Shown here piece after piece: positions 21,732-33,000 of a DNA stretch of 64,000 nt. The notes under the pieces are model-generated. The model searched no databases. It saw nothing but the letters and a program-made list of their open reading frames with translations, and was not told where the DNA came from. The position numbers and the translations under genes were made by a program. The DNA is taken from positions 12,710,001 to 12,774,000 of the forward strand of contig NC_079878.1 of the NCBI RefSeq assembly GCF_029227915.1. Reading direction: 5' to 3'. The DNA comes from Hydractinia symbiolongicarpus (lineage: Eukaryota; Cnidaria; Hydrozoa; Anthoathecata; Hydractiniidae). Within the stretch, counting starts at the first letter, position 1; each line of letters starts with the position of its first letter.

Positions 21732-24700
21732 ATGGCGTTATCAAGTGTTATCAGACATATCAACTTTGCTATCACTGTCTTCGCTGCGTTGTTTACTGTT
21801 TTATCAACGGCGGGAAATTATTGGCAATATGGCGATGATTTTCATTTAGGATTGTGGAAGACATGTAGTGACAGTGATTGTATACGACATGATATAGGTA
21901 ATAATGTTATTTAAGGTCAAACTTTCGCATGGAAGACATCAATAATGAATCGAACAGTGTTCGTTATTATCTGCACCGTGTTCAGCTAGCTTAGCTGTAC
22001 ATAGTATATAAAACCTAGAAAAGGATAGAGAAGTACTTCTACGCAAAACAATTAATTGGCGTGTAATTGGTGTAATTAAATGGCGGTGGCGGTTTTTAAA
22101 CATTTACTTCAGTACGCCCTCCACTAATGAGAAGTCGTTGCGATAAATAGAGAATATGCTCCACCAAAATTAGTCATTAACTAATTTCTTTACTTACTTT
22201 ATAGAAACGTTCCGAGCAACTCAAATTTTGATGGTACTGTGTTGCATCTGTTTTGGTTTTGTCGCTGGTTATGTCATACTTATGCACTTGATGAAAAATT
22301 TGTCACCAAAATTTATGGGTGTTATATTGTTAATTACGTGTAAGTAAGATCATGCGTCGATTTTGACTTTTGAAATTTTTGCCGTAACAGGACGGAAGAT
22401 GCTTTATCCAAAATGCCATTCCGTGGTTTAAAATTAACTCTTATTCAAAATACTTCGGCATTAAATATGGCTTCCTTTAGCCGCACTTATTACCCAGATC
22501 CCCGATTTACCCAGATTTTATTGCGGAAGTAGATATTTGGGTAAAACAGGAAAGAAATGTTGAATGATGATGTGTTTTTTTGGAAGAAATTTATTTACAT
22601 TTTTTACAAAACCATTTCCTTCGTGACAAAGCTTGGACATTCGCAATGTTTGCACATTTATCGTGAAACCACTCCATGCACTTTGAACATTCCACCATTT
22701 CATCGTCCGTATTGTATGGCATACGGCAATCGCAATATATTTCTACCAAATTTGTTTTTTCGGCCTTAAAGTTCTCTTTCTTGCGCGTAGCCTACTTGGA
22801 AAGGGAGTCATTTGACCAGCATCTAGACATGACAGAAGGTGTGGACGAAGAGAATCATTGCCATATATCTTATCGCATGCGTTTTCACCGAATGCTAATG
22901 ATGTAGCAAAAGCAATCGAAAACAGGCCACAGTCAACTCCATTTTTCTGTTGCTGAACAGGCATAACATCGATAACAAGTTCTTCTGATTGGCAGTAAGA
23001 AAAGGCGGCAATTTGATTTGCAACATCTACGGAAACGTTTCCACTTGTCAAGCTATCAAAAATTTGGCAATACCTGTTGTCAATTTTGTTGTTGTTGACA
23101 TTTGCCACGCATATCCAGTGCAAAGAACCAGCATGAAGCAACTGGATGTAATTTTCTTCGTATTTCACGATGTCAAAACTTTGCGTCTTCCCAACAACCG
23201 TGTCTTGAAATCCGCCTATGGTTGGGAATTGTGACACCAAAAGACTCTGTGCGATGTTTATTAACTCGTCAGTTAACATTTGTTTGTTAACAATGGCGCT
23301 TCTTTCTTCTTTAGAGAAAAGTAACTTCCTTCTTTTCGGCAAAGGAGTGTCACACTCAGACACATGTGTTATCATAACTTCGTCATCTTCAGGAGTGTCT
23401 TCGTCCTGTGGTAGTTAGATAGATGAGCAGAAAATGGTCAGACTAAAACGGCAAAACGAGTAATGGAAAAATAAATGCGCTTACTCTGAAGTCTGGGAAA
23501 AAGGCGATGTCACGAATTATGATTTTTGCTGGACAACCAAGTTTTTTCGAATTTTGAACCATAAACCGAGCCTTACTGTATACCTTGCGATGTGTTTGAG
23601 AATCCTATAGATAAGAAAAAGGTTATTATTTTTCCTTTCTTTTTCCTTTTCAGATTTCAAAGCAAAGGTAAAACATACTTTTCCTTTGATTTTTTCATCC
23701 TGTATTTTCTTCTTTTTTGATATGCCATGATCTACGCCGTGCGTGCAATCTAGCGACTTTTTCCAACAATCACAAAAGGAGTTCCGGACCAAAGGATTTG
23801 TTGGGGTGACTCCTTGTTCTTGATATCTTCGAAGAGAATCTTGTGATTTTTTAAATTAATATCTAAAAAATTAAGTTGGTAACACACACAAAGATTTTCT
23901 TTTTTAAAGAAGACTACTGCTTTTTGTTTCTCTTGGTCAAAAGATCAATTTTTTTTATTATAACTTAAAACTCACCAGCAACTCCGAATGATTTATCTTT
24001 TTGATAAACAGAGAAATGGGATAATGACTTTATCTCGAGATTTCTAACTGCTACATCGACATCTTCCATGGATTCGAATATATATTTCTGTTTTTCTTTA
24101 CAATCTACAAAGTATCCGGTGGAAAAAAATTTTCGATTTTGATTTACTTCTAGCTTTTATTTTTTCTTTATGATATCCAAGAATAATAAAAAAAACTTTG
24201 ACAACTTATCATCTAGATTTTCATTATTCGTTTTATTTATTTCCATTATTGAACGATGATTACAGTTCGAAAGGTTTTATTTTAGTTGAAAACTACAACG
24301 GTATACAAAATCTCAAAAACACGTGCGTGTGCCTCCAGCAGGCTTTTTCCGCGAACTCCTGCTAAATGCGCACCCAATGCATTTCGGTGTATTACGCAAC
24401 AATATGTCATATTTGAATGACGTAATTCTAATAATAATTTAAATTTAAAACCACGGAATGGCATTTTGGATAAAGCATCTTCCTAACAGGACCGGGAAGG
24501 GTCAACATTAAAAAAAAGCCCCTGTTGTTGTTTTCGTTCTATAACAACCCTTTTCAAATTCGTTTCCCGCGAAGATGTGCGGAGGAAAAAAACCGGCTTC
24601 GGGGACCCTGCGGAAAAGTCCTGATGAAAGGAAATATTTAAAACTGAAAACAGTTTTAGTGTGAACCGTTTTAATCCCTAAGAGCATAGTTGGAGAGAGC

Positions 24701-25107
24701 AAGAACTGTCTGACGTGGTCTTAAGGCTTATGCAAAATGGATTGTGTACAACTTTCTATCGTACAAACATTAATTTCATCTCTCAATGAACACCCTTGAT
24801 GTGTTTTCATGTGACAGAAACACGTATTGTGAAACCATATGAAAGAAGTAACTTTCCATTGTTGGAATACTTCTGCTAGTGTCTTGATTGAGAGGATCAA
24901 ATTGAATCAAAAACAATATTTTCAGTAGTAGTTACCCTAAAAAACGTTTTATTTTTAGGCCTCTTCGAAATAGCTGCTTTGTCATTTTACACAGACAAGA
25001 TGGGCAGTGAACTTCTTTCCTACGGATGGGCATACGCCTTAGGCTGGGTAGCATCTATTTTATCACTAATATCTGGTGTTGTATGCGTCTTAGACGAAGC
25101 TGAGTGA
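21732..25107 (+). CDS. Claudin/PMP22-like four-transmembrane protein, copy 2
   Basis: Predicted at 149 residues from exons 21732-21897, 22205-22339 and 24959-25107. The middle exon is 135 bases, as in copy 1, and both introns are again in phase 1, so the pair arose by tandem duplication. The start ATG follows CATC. Exon 1 gives TM1 and the loop signature GNYW, then GLWKTCSDSDC. Exon 2 gives TM2 (LMVLCCICFGFVAGYVIL) and SPKFMGVILLIT, aligning with SPKIVTLFLILA of copy 1. Exon 3 aligns throughout (FYTDKMGSE, GWAYALGWVASI) and ends DEAE. Intron 2 carries a 2.09-kb Ulp1-bearing transposon on the opposite strand. Without it that intron is about 0.5 kb, and all splice sites remain intact. Confidence 0.85.
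22591..22734 (-). pseudogene. PHD finger out of frame with the Ulp1 gene
   Basis: Directly after the Ulp1 frame's stop (TAG at 22743-22745), an overlapping minus-strand frame encodes a complete PHD-type zinc finger of 47 residues and then a TAA. It reads CDCRMP, MVECSKCMEWFHDKC and WFCKKCK, giving the C4HC3 order. The frame lies one base away from the Ulp1 frame, and the two are linked through a six-A run (minus strand, 22755-22760). One extra A there would fuse protease and finger in a single frame. So this is probably the lost C-terminus of the same protein, or it is joined by an intron I could not place. Confidence 0.7.
22743..24104 (-). CDS. Ulp1-type cysteine protease gene of the MULE-like element (spliced, 5' end uncertain)
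   Basis: The exons I can support, in transcript order, are 24104-23976, 23839-23679, 23604-23485 and 23405-22743. The phases join cleanly (1, 0, 0) with GT..AG sites. The first exons encode a FESMEDVDVAVRNLE stretch and then YSKARF, QNSKKLGCPAKI, and a FPDF ending. This resembles the zinc-binding/FAR1- or CaRF-like front of transposon proteins, a tentative call. The last exon encodes the C48 (Ulp1/SENP) protease core with all catalytic positions: His in GSLHWICV, Asp in YCQIFDSL, Gln in PVQQQKNG and Cys in VDCGLFSIAF. A further 5' exon may begin at the ATG inside the right TIR (near 24464) and contain ALGAHLAGVRGKSL, but I could not find a splice joining it in frame. Such proteases would act on SUMO-like conjugates; activity is unproven. 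Confidence 0.75.
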
Positions 25108-25228
25108 ATATGCATCAACGAACAAGCAGATTACGATCACCATATTTTTGTACCTACTTGGTCTGTGGAATAACTGGAATAACTTTTTTTATTGAAATAG
25201 GCTTATTTGTTTACATATTTTTGTTCTT

Positions 25229-25264
25229 CTTGTTTGTTTGTTTGTTTGTTTGTTTGTTTGTTTT
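25229..25264. repeat. (TTTG)n microsatellite
   Basis: About eight to nine tandem TTTG units just 3' of the second claudin-like gene. Confidence 0.9.
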
Positions 25265-25965
25265 CAGTCACCTTTGAATACGAAAAAATAATGGCAAACT
25301 TGATTATCCCCTTATTAATACTCGAGTTGTCTTTCGGGCGCGAAATCCAAAATAATAAGAAAAAAATTGTCAAGTTTTTTTTTTTCACCAAAATGCGGTG
25401 CCTAGCCGTGTGGGAAACTCCGTCTTGCTATGAAAACAAAATGTCGTCTTTTTTCGCTTAAATATTACCAAAATTTTATGTTTTAACCAACAGGTCCATA
25501 CTGTTCTTGGGCGCCGTTGCTGTTGACCGAGGGGCGCGGTAGCAAGCATTTTAGGAAGAAAGACGGCGAAGTTATCAGTTGCGAAAAGTTATTTTCTAAA
25601 ATATATATTTACACCCGAACCGCTGTATCACTGTGAATGTTTACCTGCATTAGCGTGACATACTATATGCCTGCATAAAAACCCCTAGACTGGCTTACTG
25701 AAAAAAAGTGGCTTAATTACAGGATTCACAGTGCGCTAAGGATCGAAACGTAGCGTAGTGGTTAGCGATCAAAGAGAAGTTGAAACCGCCATGCATTAGC
25801 CATGTTTTTAACGGTCGTCTAAAGAATCATAATAACAACCTTGTTGTAAAGAAATTTGGTTAAGAAGATTCCTTTTATCATCTTCGAATCGAAGACCTAT
25901 TATACTCCTGGCCAAAACTCCACTATCGCTACCATAGTCACCAATATCTATAAGCGTGAAACAAT

Positions 25966-26009
25966 AATTCTCATCACTGATCGACTAGACTAGATCAGTG
26001 ATGAGAATT
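25966..26009. repeat. Perfect 17-bp-arm hairpin
   Basis: AATTCTCATCACTGATC, a 10-base loop (GACTAGACTA) and the exact reverse complement. The loop sequence recurs just downstream (AGACTAGACTAG). No poly-T or terminator context applies in a eukaryote; probably repeat-derived. Confidence 0.7.
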
Positions 26010-26184
26010 AAGACTAGACTAGAATAACATTTATAGTTATGCATTATTGTTTTGAAATTGAAATTACATTTTTTAATAAAGTACACACAATTTTACAACA
26101 ACAACTAAAACATTATAGGACTACACGGGACTAAATTATAACACAGCACAACATATTTTTAACTAAAGATTTAACAGTTCAACT

Positions 26185-26448
26185 TTAAAATTTCATGATC
26201 AACCACAATATCATCTCATCATCAAACTTCTTATACAACCTTCTCGAACCTCTTAAACACATTAAACTGGACCTCAAAGGAGCGAAACAAATTTTTGTGC
26301 TTATATGTGTGACTGCAGTTGTAATAGGTATGTTCTTCTCATCCGCTATCATTTCCGAAAACCGACTGTAAAAAGTGATGCATTCGCGACCCATGCTTCC
26401 GTGAATTGAAAATATAGGCGGGGTAAAACTGCTTCTATCAACACTCAT
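26185..26448 (-). pseudogene. Retrotransposon-derived C-terminal fragment
   Basis: The 87-codon frame contains FTPPIFSIHGSMGREC, FYSRFSEMIA and FAPLRSSLMCLRGSRR. This pattern (GGMG..., FYxRLAxxIA, F.LLRS...CIRGSR) recurs at the C-terminus of retrotransposon-encoded polyproteins in cnidarians. I cannot assign the order. No catalytic domain is present. It abuts the Harbinger fragment on the same strand. Confidence 0.5.
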
Positions 26449-26449
26449 G

Positions 26450-26750
26450 AATTATTGTTTCGCTTTCCGATTCGAATGTGTTTTCCATCAAAAGCACCAA
26501 TGGTGTGTGGCATATTCCAGCATTTCTCCAAATCCTTTGCAACAGGCCACCATTTAGCTTTTGATGTTGGTGGTCAGAGATACTGGTTTAAATAAACCTG
26601 ATATATGGTTTCGCATTTATCCATCCAGTACGAAAACGATAAAGACTGTTAAGATTCTCTGGTGGCAAATAAAACGAAGAGTGTGTGATAATCTTTCAGC
26701 TGACGATATCGCTTTTCTGAAATTTGTATTCTTCTTAGTTCTTTATTGGC
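26450..26750 (-). pseudogene. Degenerate PIF/Harbinger transposase fragment
   Basis: The minus strand reads WWPVAKDLEKCWNMPHTIG and then AFDGKHIRIGKR, the first catalytic Asp region of DDE_Tnp_4 (usual form W..P..IGAIDGKHV.I). Upstream, ISSAERLSHTLRF followed by a frame change to FATRESxQSLSFSY matches the N-terminal L..EERL..TLRFLATG.S..SL.F.YR block. There are stops and a frameshift, and the rest of the catalytic domain is absent, so it is dead. Confidence 0.65.
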
Positions 26751-27649
26751 ACACAAGTTGACAAAGATAAGGAGACATTCTAGTACACCTAACCAAGTTA
26801 AAACACGTTTTAGGATGAGCGCATAAGTGACGCAGTGAAAATGCTGTTGTTTATTATATATTGCCTAGAAGGATTGTCTGTCAAACACATGCATTGCTTA
26901 AACAAAATGTAAAAGTGACCTTTATTATCTCTATTGCCAAATATCAGCCTTTTTGCGTTTTTTAAGAAGCCAGTATGCAAATGTAAACTCTTCTTCGGCT
27001 GAGCTGCTTTCGGTAGTTGGATCTATGATAAAAGATTATTACCTCATTGGTGTGGATAAATTTTTTTTAGCGCGACAGGGTTTTAAAAGATTAGCTCAGT
27101 GAACGCGTTAAGCTGCGTTAAGGCTGAAACCACTGGTGTGAACTCATTAGGAAATATATCTAATCTAGCTAGCTAGCTATAGATGTTTTTTTTGACCTAA
27201 AAACAAGAACAGTTTGTTGATACTAATAGCTAAAGTTTATTAGCTAGCTTATAATTCTAGTTTCTTTATATAAGTCTGGTAAAATATTCTAATTGAGGGA
27301 CAGAAATAAGGCATACCTCTCTCGCTCTCTGGAAACAAGTAATCTTTCTACTTTTCTAGGTTACTTTCGCAGCTCAAATTGTTTCACTGTTTACGATTTC
27401 ACTGTTTACACTTCGACAGGATTTGTATGCATGCGTAAAAACATCGACGGGCAATAAAATGCAGGCTATGAAAGCAAATTATGTTAAATTTTTTTTCCAC
27501 TTTCGCTATTGAAATATATTCAAGATCTAAGCTGGATACAAACTATAGGTTAATTATAAAACCAAACCTTCACTGTGAAGGACAGCTAGGAATGAGCTGG
27601 TATACGACTTGAAATTTTCGGCTCCTCGATTGGCGATGGGGATAGGAAT

Positions 27650-27740
27650 TAACCTCGTCATCAGTAATTCTTGCTATTTTGTTATCCGTAAAGTAAGCGC
27701 TAGCAGGTTTGACATCAGGCTAAAAATCCTAGGGACGAGG
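27650..27740. repeat. Foldback repeat copy, inverted relative of 5001-5122
   Basis: It starts AACCTCGTCATCAG and ends CCTAGGGACGAGG. The interior AAGTAAGCGCTAGC is found reverse-complemented in the 5001 copy, followed in both by a TTTG block. Same family as the hairpin at 18611. Confidence 0.55.
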
Positions 27741-28924
27741 ATGGATTAGGGATATAAACGCTACCGCGTCATGATAAAATTGTCTAGATATGATTCTGTA
27801 ACCAGCTCTATAACCAGATAGCATTTAAAACAAAGACTTTACAGTCACAGAGTGCTAATTGTGTTGATATTAGCTACAGGTAAATTCTTTTGAAGTCGCA
27901 TACGCTATTCTGATTTGGTTTCGAGTTGAGTGTCAAAAAGTCATATTTTGCCAATTATTTAACTAGCAACCATGTAACCATGGGAACTAGTCGATTTAAT
28001 TTTTGGTTTAATTTTGTCGTACTGTCCCATGATATGACATCCTTACAAGTAAATTGATGAAAAACATCCGTCTTTTGCGGTGTAGTTTTTTTCGCTTGCT
28101 TAGCCACCTTGATTAAGTGTTAAGATGACGATGTCACTTATTTTTAAATTGACAGCCAGTGACCGTAGAAAAAACTCAAAAAAATTATTAGAGTGCAGAC
28201 ATACCATACATACATAAATACAAGGGGAGCCTGATCATCCGAGATTTTACAAAAGAGAAAAAAGCTTTGGAAACAAGGTTGCTAGGAGATAGTAAAACAG
28301 GAATAGACATATAGTTAGATAAAAGCACAATATAACAAAACACTGGCGCAAGCATAAGACATGTTGAGTCTTAGAGAGCAAAATGTATTTACAATATACA
28401 GTTTATATAATTTGCATAAATAAGGGTAGAATACAAGAATAATGAACTCACTTTAAAATTAGCAAAGGTCTTCCTTGTCTTTCCAATTCCTTATTGGTAC
28501 TGCTCTCAATGAGGGTTCTGTTAAAGCTATATAAAGGTAATCCTAATGCAATTAAAAATCCCCATTTAAGGTATAAAACTCGTGAAAGCAGAAATCAATC
28601 AACCAGACAATCGCCTAAGATATCAGTCCTATCCTCGTACTGAGTGTTAAGCAGAAAGGACGTATATTTTGACCTTCTACACTGGAAGCGAACGTTCCAT
28701 TAGGAGGCCACTATTCGTTTGATTGGGGAGGAATTTTTACCTGATTATGAATGTTTTGACAGTTTTAGATGTATTGACAACATAATATCATTAACGACTT
28801 ATTAAGATATAAGATATGATGACCGCAGAAATATGTATCATGAACCTCGAAATTAAGAATTTACATGTTGGTAATATAAAATTGTATTTTGAAAGTCCTG
28901 TCTGGTGCTTAACAAAAATATTCT

Positions 28925-29240
28925 CGCAAAGGTTACTTAAGGAAAAAAAACTTTCGCGGTAACAAAATCACTATGGAATTGTGGCAGGTAACCTTTGTGA
29001 AAAATTTTCGCCGGAGTAAACTTTCGCGAATCCGTCGCGTGTTTTGTGTACGTCGCGCGGAAGCAAATTTACGCAGTTCGCAATTTCAACAATAAATATT
29101 TAAATTGTGTTAGAGTATAATTTGAATTTAAAATTTACGATGTGTCGTATTTTTTTGGCGCGGAAATAAACTTTAGCGCTCGAGCGACTTGGGCGAGTTT
29201 TGCGGAAGAAAATTTCGCGGAAAGTATGATTTAATTACTG
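28925..29240. repeat. CG-rich imperfect inverted-repeat cluster
   Basis: Repeated short words such as AAACTTTCGCGG, AACTTTCGCGAA, GTCGCGCGG, GGCGCGGAAATAAACTTT and AAATTTCGCGGAAA occur in both orientations within 300 bases. The surroundings are almost CpG-free. It is probably a decayed foldback/MITE cluster; a weaker group recurs at 29636-29665. Confidence 0.45.
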
Positions 29241-30012
29241 CGACAGTTTCTTTTTTTAAAGTACCTTAGGCTTATGTTTTAACCAGTCTCTACACTCAAA
29301 CTGGTGAAGTTTAAAATGCTTAATCAGCAGCATTTGTGAAAGTAGGCTTGCAAGATCACAGACCTACTGTAGGTAGATTTCTAAGGATTTGGAAAAAGTT
29401 CATTGGCGACTTATTCACACTAACCAAACCACCCAATTTAAAAGATTTCAACTAACACTTACACTCACTCACAGTGCTATAAGGGAAGACGGCAAAACAC
29501 CTGGGGGAACGAGGGTGGAATGCTTCAACGGCCTTTTATATACGACACAAAAAGGATATATACTAACATCGGATTAAAAGTCAATGTATAAGGACATCTT
29601 TTGAGTCAACTACTGATGGTTAAGTGGCGCTATATTCGCGAAAAAAAGATCCAAGAAATTTCGCAAGTTTTTAACCTTTGCGATGTTTCTTCTCTCATTT
29701 TTCTTCGTTTGTCTGACGGAAAACTATTATATACACTTCGCGCACGAGAGAACGCCGAACACTACTACATTTGACAAAGATGTTCAAGCCATAAACTTTT
29801 TTTGAATGGCAAAATATGTACCGGGAATGAGTATACTTTCAAAGGCAAATGTTATGTATAATATCAATGTAGGTAGATTTAGAAAAATATCGGAAACATC
29901 AATCTTTTGCCACACATTCAAAATAATGATGGATGACAGACAGATAAAACAAGCTTGCAGATAACTTCCTACTTACATCTTGTATTGTCGCAAAATTATA
30001 TATTTAATCAAG

Positions 30013-33000
30013 ATGAATTTTTATTGTTTAAATATTTTTGCTATAGTAATTTCTTATTCATCGGCCCTGATGGAGGAAGGTTATGTGACTTTCGATTTTG
30101 ATTTTGATCCTGAGAAGGATGCTGACACTGTCTACAAGGTATGATTTGAAATTCTAACAGTCATAGTAGCTAGGAAACACAGCATTTTTTTTTCTACAGT
30201 AAAATCAAAATTCTTAAGATTGGAAAAACTACACCACAAAAAACATATGACGTCGTAGATTAGTGGTTATGGCTCTCGTACTCTGTGCAGGGTTTTGATT
30301 CCTCTTAACAACGATCCAACATGGGCGAGTGAATGTTACCATAGCACCGGGTTAACCCAAAGCCTTGTGAGGGAAATTGGAAAGATGGCGCACTGTGTGG
30401 CTCTAATTGGGTCTGCATAGCTCAAAATGGGTATTAAATACTCTAGGACTCTCCATCTAAGCCACGACCCCTTCTGCAAATAATAGACAGGGTATATCCC
30501 TTGATATTTGTGAGACTAGCCATGTAAAGTATGCAGATCCATCTACGCTCTGGGTTGTAAACAAATTTTACATAAAATCGAATAGCTAACTTTGTCAAAA
30601 AACGTAATGGCATTGTGGCGCCGTAGATTAGTGGTTATAGCTCTCGTACTCTGTGCGGGAGACCGGGGTTCGATTCCTCTTGACAGCGATTCAACATGGG
30701 CGAGAGAATGTTACCATAGCCCCGGGTTAACCCAAGCCATGTGAGGGAAATTGGGAAGATGGCACACTGTGTGGGCCGTTGGATGTTGCCGGGAGTTGTC
30801 TAGTAGAGCACGGGCTCTAATTGGGTCTGCGTAGCTCAAAATGAGCATTTAAATACTCTAGGACTCTCCATCTACGCCATGGCCCCTCCTGGAAATAATA
30901 GACAGGGTATATCCCTCGATATTTGTGAGGCTAGCCATGTAAAATATGCACATCTATCTATCTATCTATACTGTGCTGATATAACAATAATAAAGGTATA
31001 ACAATAATAAATTCACAATACTGGTTACTTCGAAGGTTTTTTGTGTGTGTACAAGTCAAAAAAAATTAAGAGTTCTGTTTTGTATTTTGGCAATAATTCA
31101 GGTGAGTTCAGAAATATCAAGAAGTTATCACCAAAAAAACGTAGATTTTTTTAAGTAGTCGCTCAAAAAATGATTTAAAAAGGACGAGGGTGCAGATCAG
31201 CTGTATATGTCGCAGACGAGTTCAGTGTTTTGAAAAAAATTCAAGTATTCGCCCGAAAAAACTTGCAAAGACCCGAACAATGTCTGGAAAAAACTCAAAG
31301 ATTCACCACAAATGATTCAAAAAACTATTAAAGTTAAAATAAACTTGTGGTTGCGAAGTTCTTAAAAGAACTGTTTTTGATTGTTTTTGATCAGATTTAC
31401 TTGAGGAATAACTTAGCTGACTCTAACTAAATTAGTTGTTCTAGGGCCTGACTGGCCCTAATTTTAACGAAAACAAACAAAAAGAATATCAAGCAAAAAA
31501 GTGAAAAAAAGAAGAAAAAAAACAAACATTTTCTCCTCTTATCTAGTGAAAATATGAACATAGAAAATAATCAATGATGTTTTTTTTTGTTGGTTGAATG
31601 TCAATCTACAATTATACTAAACAAGGTGAATCAATAGCATTACTTTAGGACCACCATTGGTAAGGTCACTTGAAGTTGATTCATGATTGCTCATTGTAAT
31701 TTGTTCGAAAAAACTAAAATGCATGATTCGCTAATTTTGTATGTGGTTAAAACAGAAGTTTAAATTTTATGTGATTTATAACAAAAATTAGCTACTTTTG
31801 CTAAATAGTTACAATATAAGTAAAAAACAAGACAAATTATTATTGCCATAACACTCTCCTTCGTTATTATTATTTTATATGTTTAAAATTACGCTAGCTA
31901 AACTGTAATACAGCAAGACTTTCAGTCGATACCATTTAGGAAAAATAATAAAAACAAGATACAATACAATTGTTGTAACACCCTCCTCCTTTATGAATTT
32001 TAAAGAAATAATTTTAACTGCAAAAGACTTTAAATATTATCAACTAAACCATACCAGAATTTGCACTTAAATTTGGATTTTTCATAAAACTGTGTAAAAA
32101 ACATTAAACACTAAACTTGTTTGTTTTATTATTTAAGTGGGAGAAGAATAACTTGTTGTATAAATTTCGAAACAGCGCAACTATAACTTGCTGTATAACT
32201 TTCAAAACAGCAGAAAAATAATTCTTGCTGTAAATAGCTTTCAAAACAACACAAGAAAAAATCTTGCTGCATATATAACATTTAAAAAAAAGTTTTTGAG
32301 CATGCAAATATTTTTATCTTTTCACCTTAAGAACTACATTTTATTCATTTTATTTTAATGAGACAAATGATTATTATTTTTCCTTCGCAACTAAAAAATA
32401 TAAACTGCATGCGTTATGCAAAAATACATAAAAAATGGTTGTTATAACACCCTTCTCCATTGTTATTTTTATTATTATTTTTTGTTGTTGTTCCAACCAT
32501 ACATTATTGGTAAAATTATTTTTTGTTTTGCCAACCCACTGACCATAAACTACCATCGACTTCGCTGATAGAGCAACTAATTAAGATGGAGTTGCCTTAT
32601 ATAAACTTTATAAACTTCTCTCTTCAAGCCCTTCTTCAAACTGTCGTTTGCGTGGTATGTTACAAGGAATTGCATGTCAGGAATGCTCAGGCAAGTTCGG
32701 GAGAGTTCGGGAAAGTGCGGGTGGTTTCGGAGAACAGCAGCCAATTTAATTCGAAAAGTTGCTAGAACTTGACCTGCACAAACTCGGCTTATTGATACCC
32801 TCTTTGAAAAGGGCGAACTTCATATACATGCTTTTTTTCGGCATGTTAGCACCCTTATATATGAGCAGGTCAAACCTAAAATTGTGCAGTGCAAGGTTTG
32901 TTTATATGATCTGATCAACAATAGACAACATACATTTCGAAATGTTGTTAGGCGTGTTAGATATATGGTAATAAAAATCTCTACCTCTGTTGTTGTAACA

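Larger units (their letters stand above)
22385..24492. mobile_element. MULE-like element with Ulp1 gene, 9-bp target duplication
   Basis: The element spans 22394-24483 (2090 bp). Its ends, starting GGAAGATGCTTTATCC, are identical inverted repeats for 36 bp (22394-22429 and 24448-24483). It is flanked by perfect direct repeats TAACAGGAC at 22385-22393 and 24484-24492. A 9-bp duplication and long TIRs point to the Mutator-like superfamily. The interior encodes a minus-strand spliced Ulp1-type protease gene. No DDE transposase was recognised, so this is a non-autonomous, gene-carrying copy unless I have missed one. It sits in intron 2 of claudin-like copy 2. Confidence 0.88.
25108..30012. other. 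Intergenic stretch with transposon debris
   Basis: It holds a TTTG microsatellite, a perfect small hairpin, Harbinger and retrotransposon remnants, a foldback copy and a CG-rich inverted-repeat cluster. No intact gene is supported. Confidence 0.55.

Noticed and set aside
22755-22760. Programmed -1 ribosomal frameshift joining Ulp1 and PHD
   Set aside because: The A-run does not form an X XXY YYZ slippery heptamer in the Ulp1 frame, so an indel or intron is simpler.
22557-23418. Plus-strand frames opposite the Ulp1 exon
   Set aside because: They are antisense to a domain-supported minus-strand exon.
25735-25800. tRNA-like GTAGCGTAGTGGTTAGCGA
   Set aside because: It resembles a tRNA or SINE head, but no box B or body follows. 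At most a SINE scrap.
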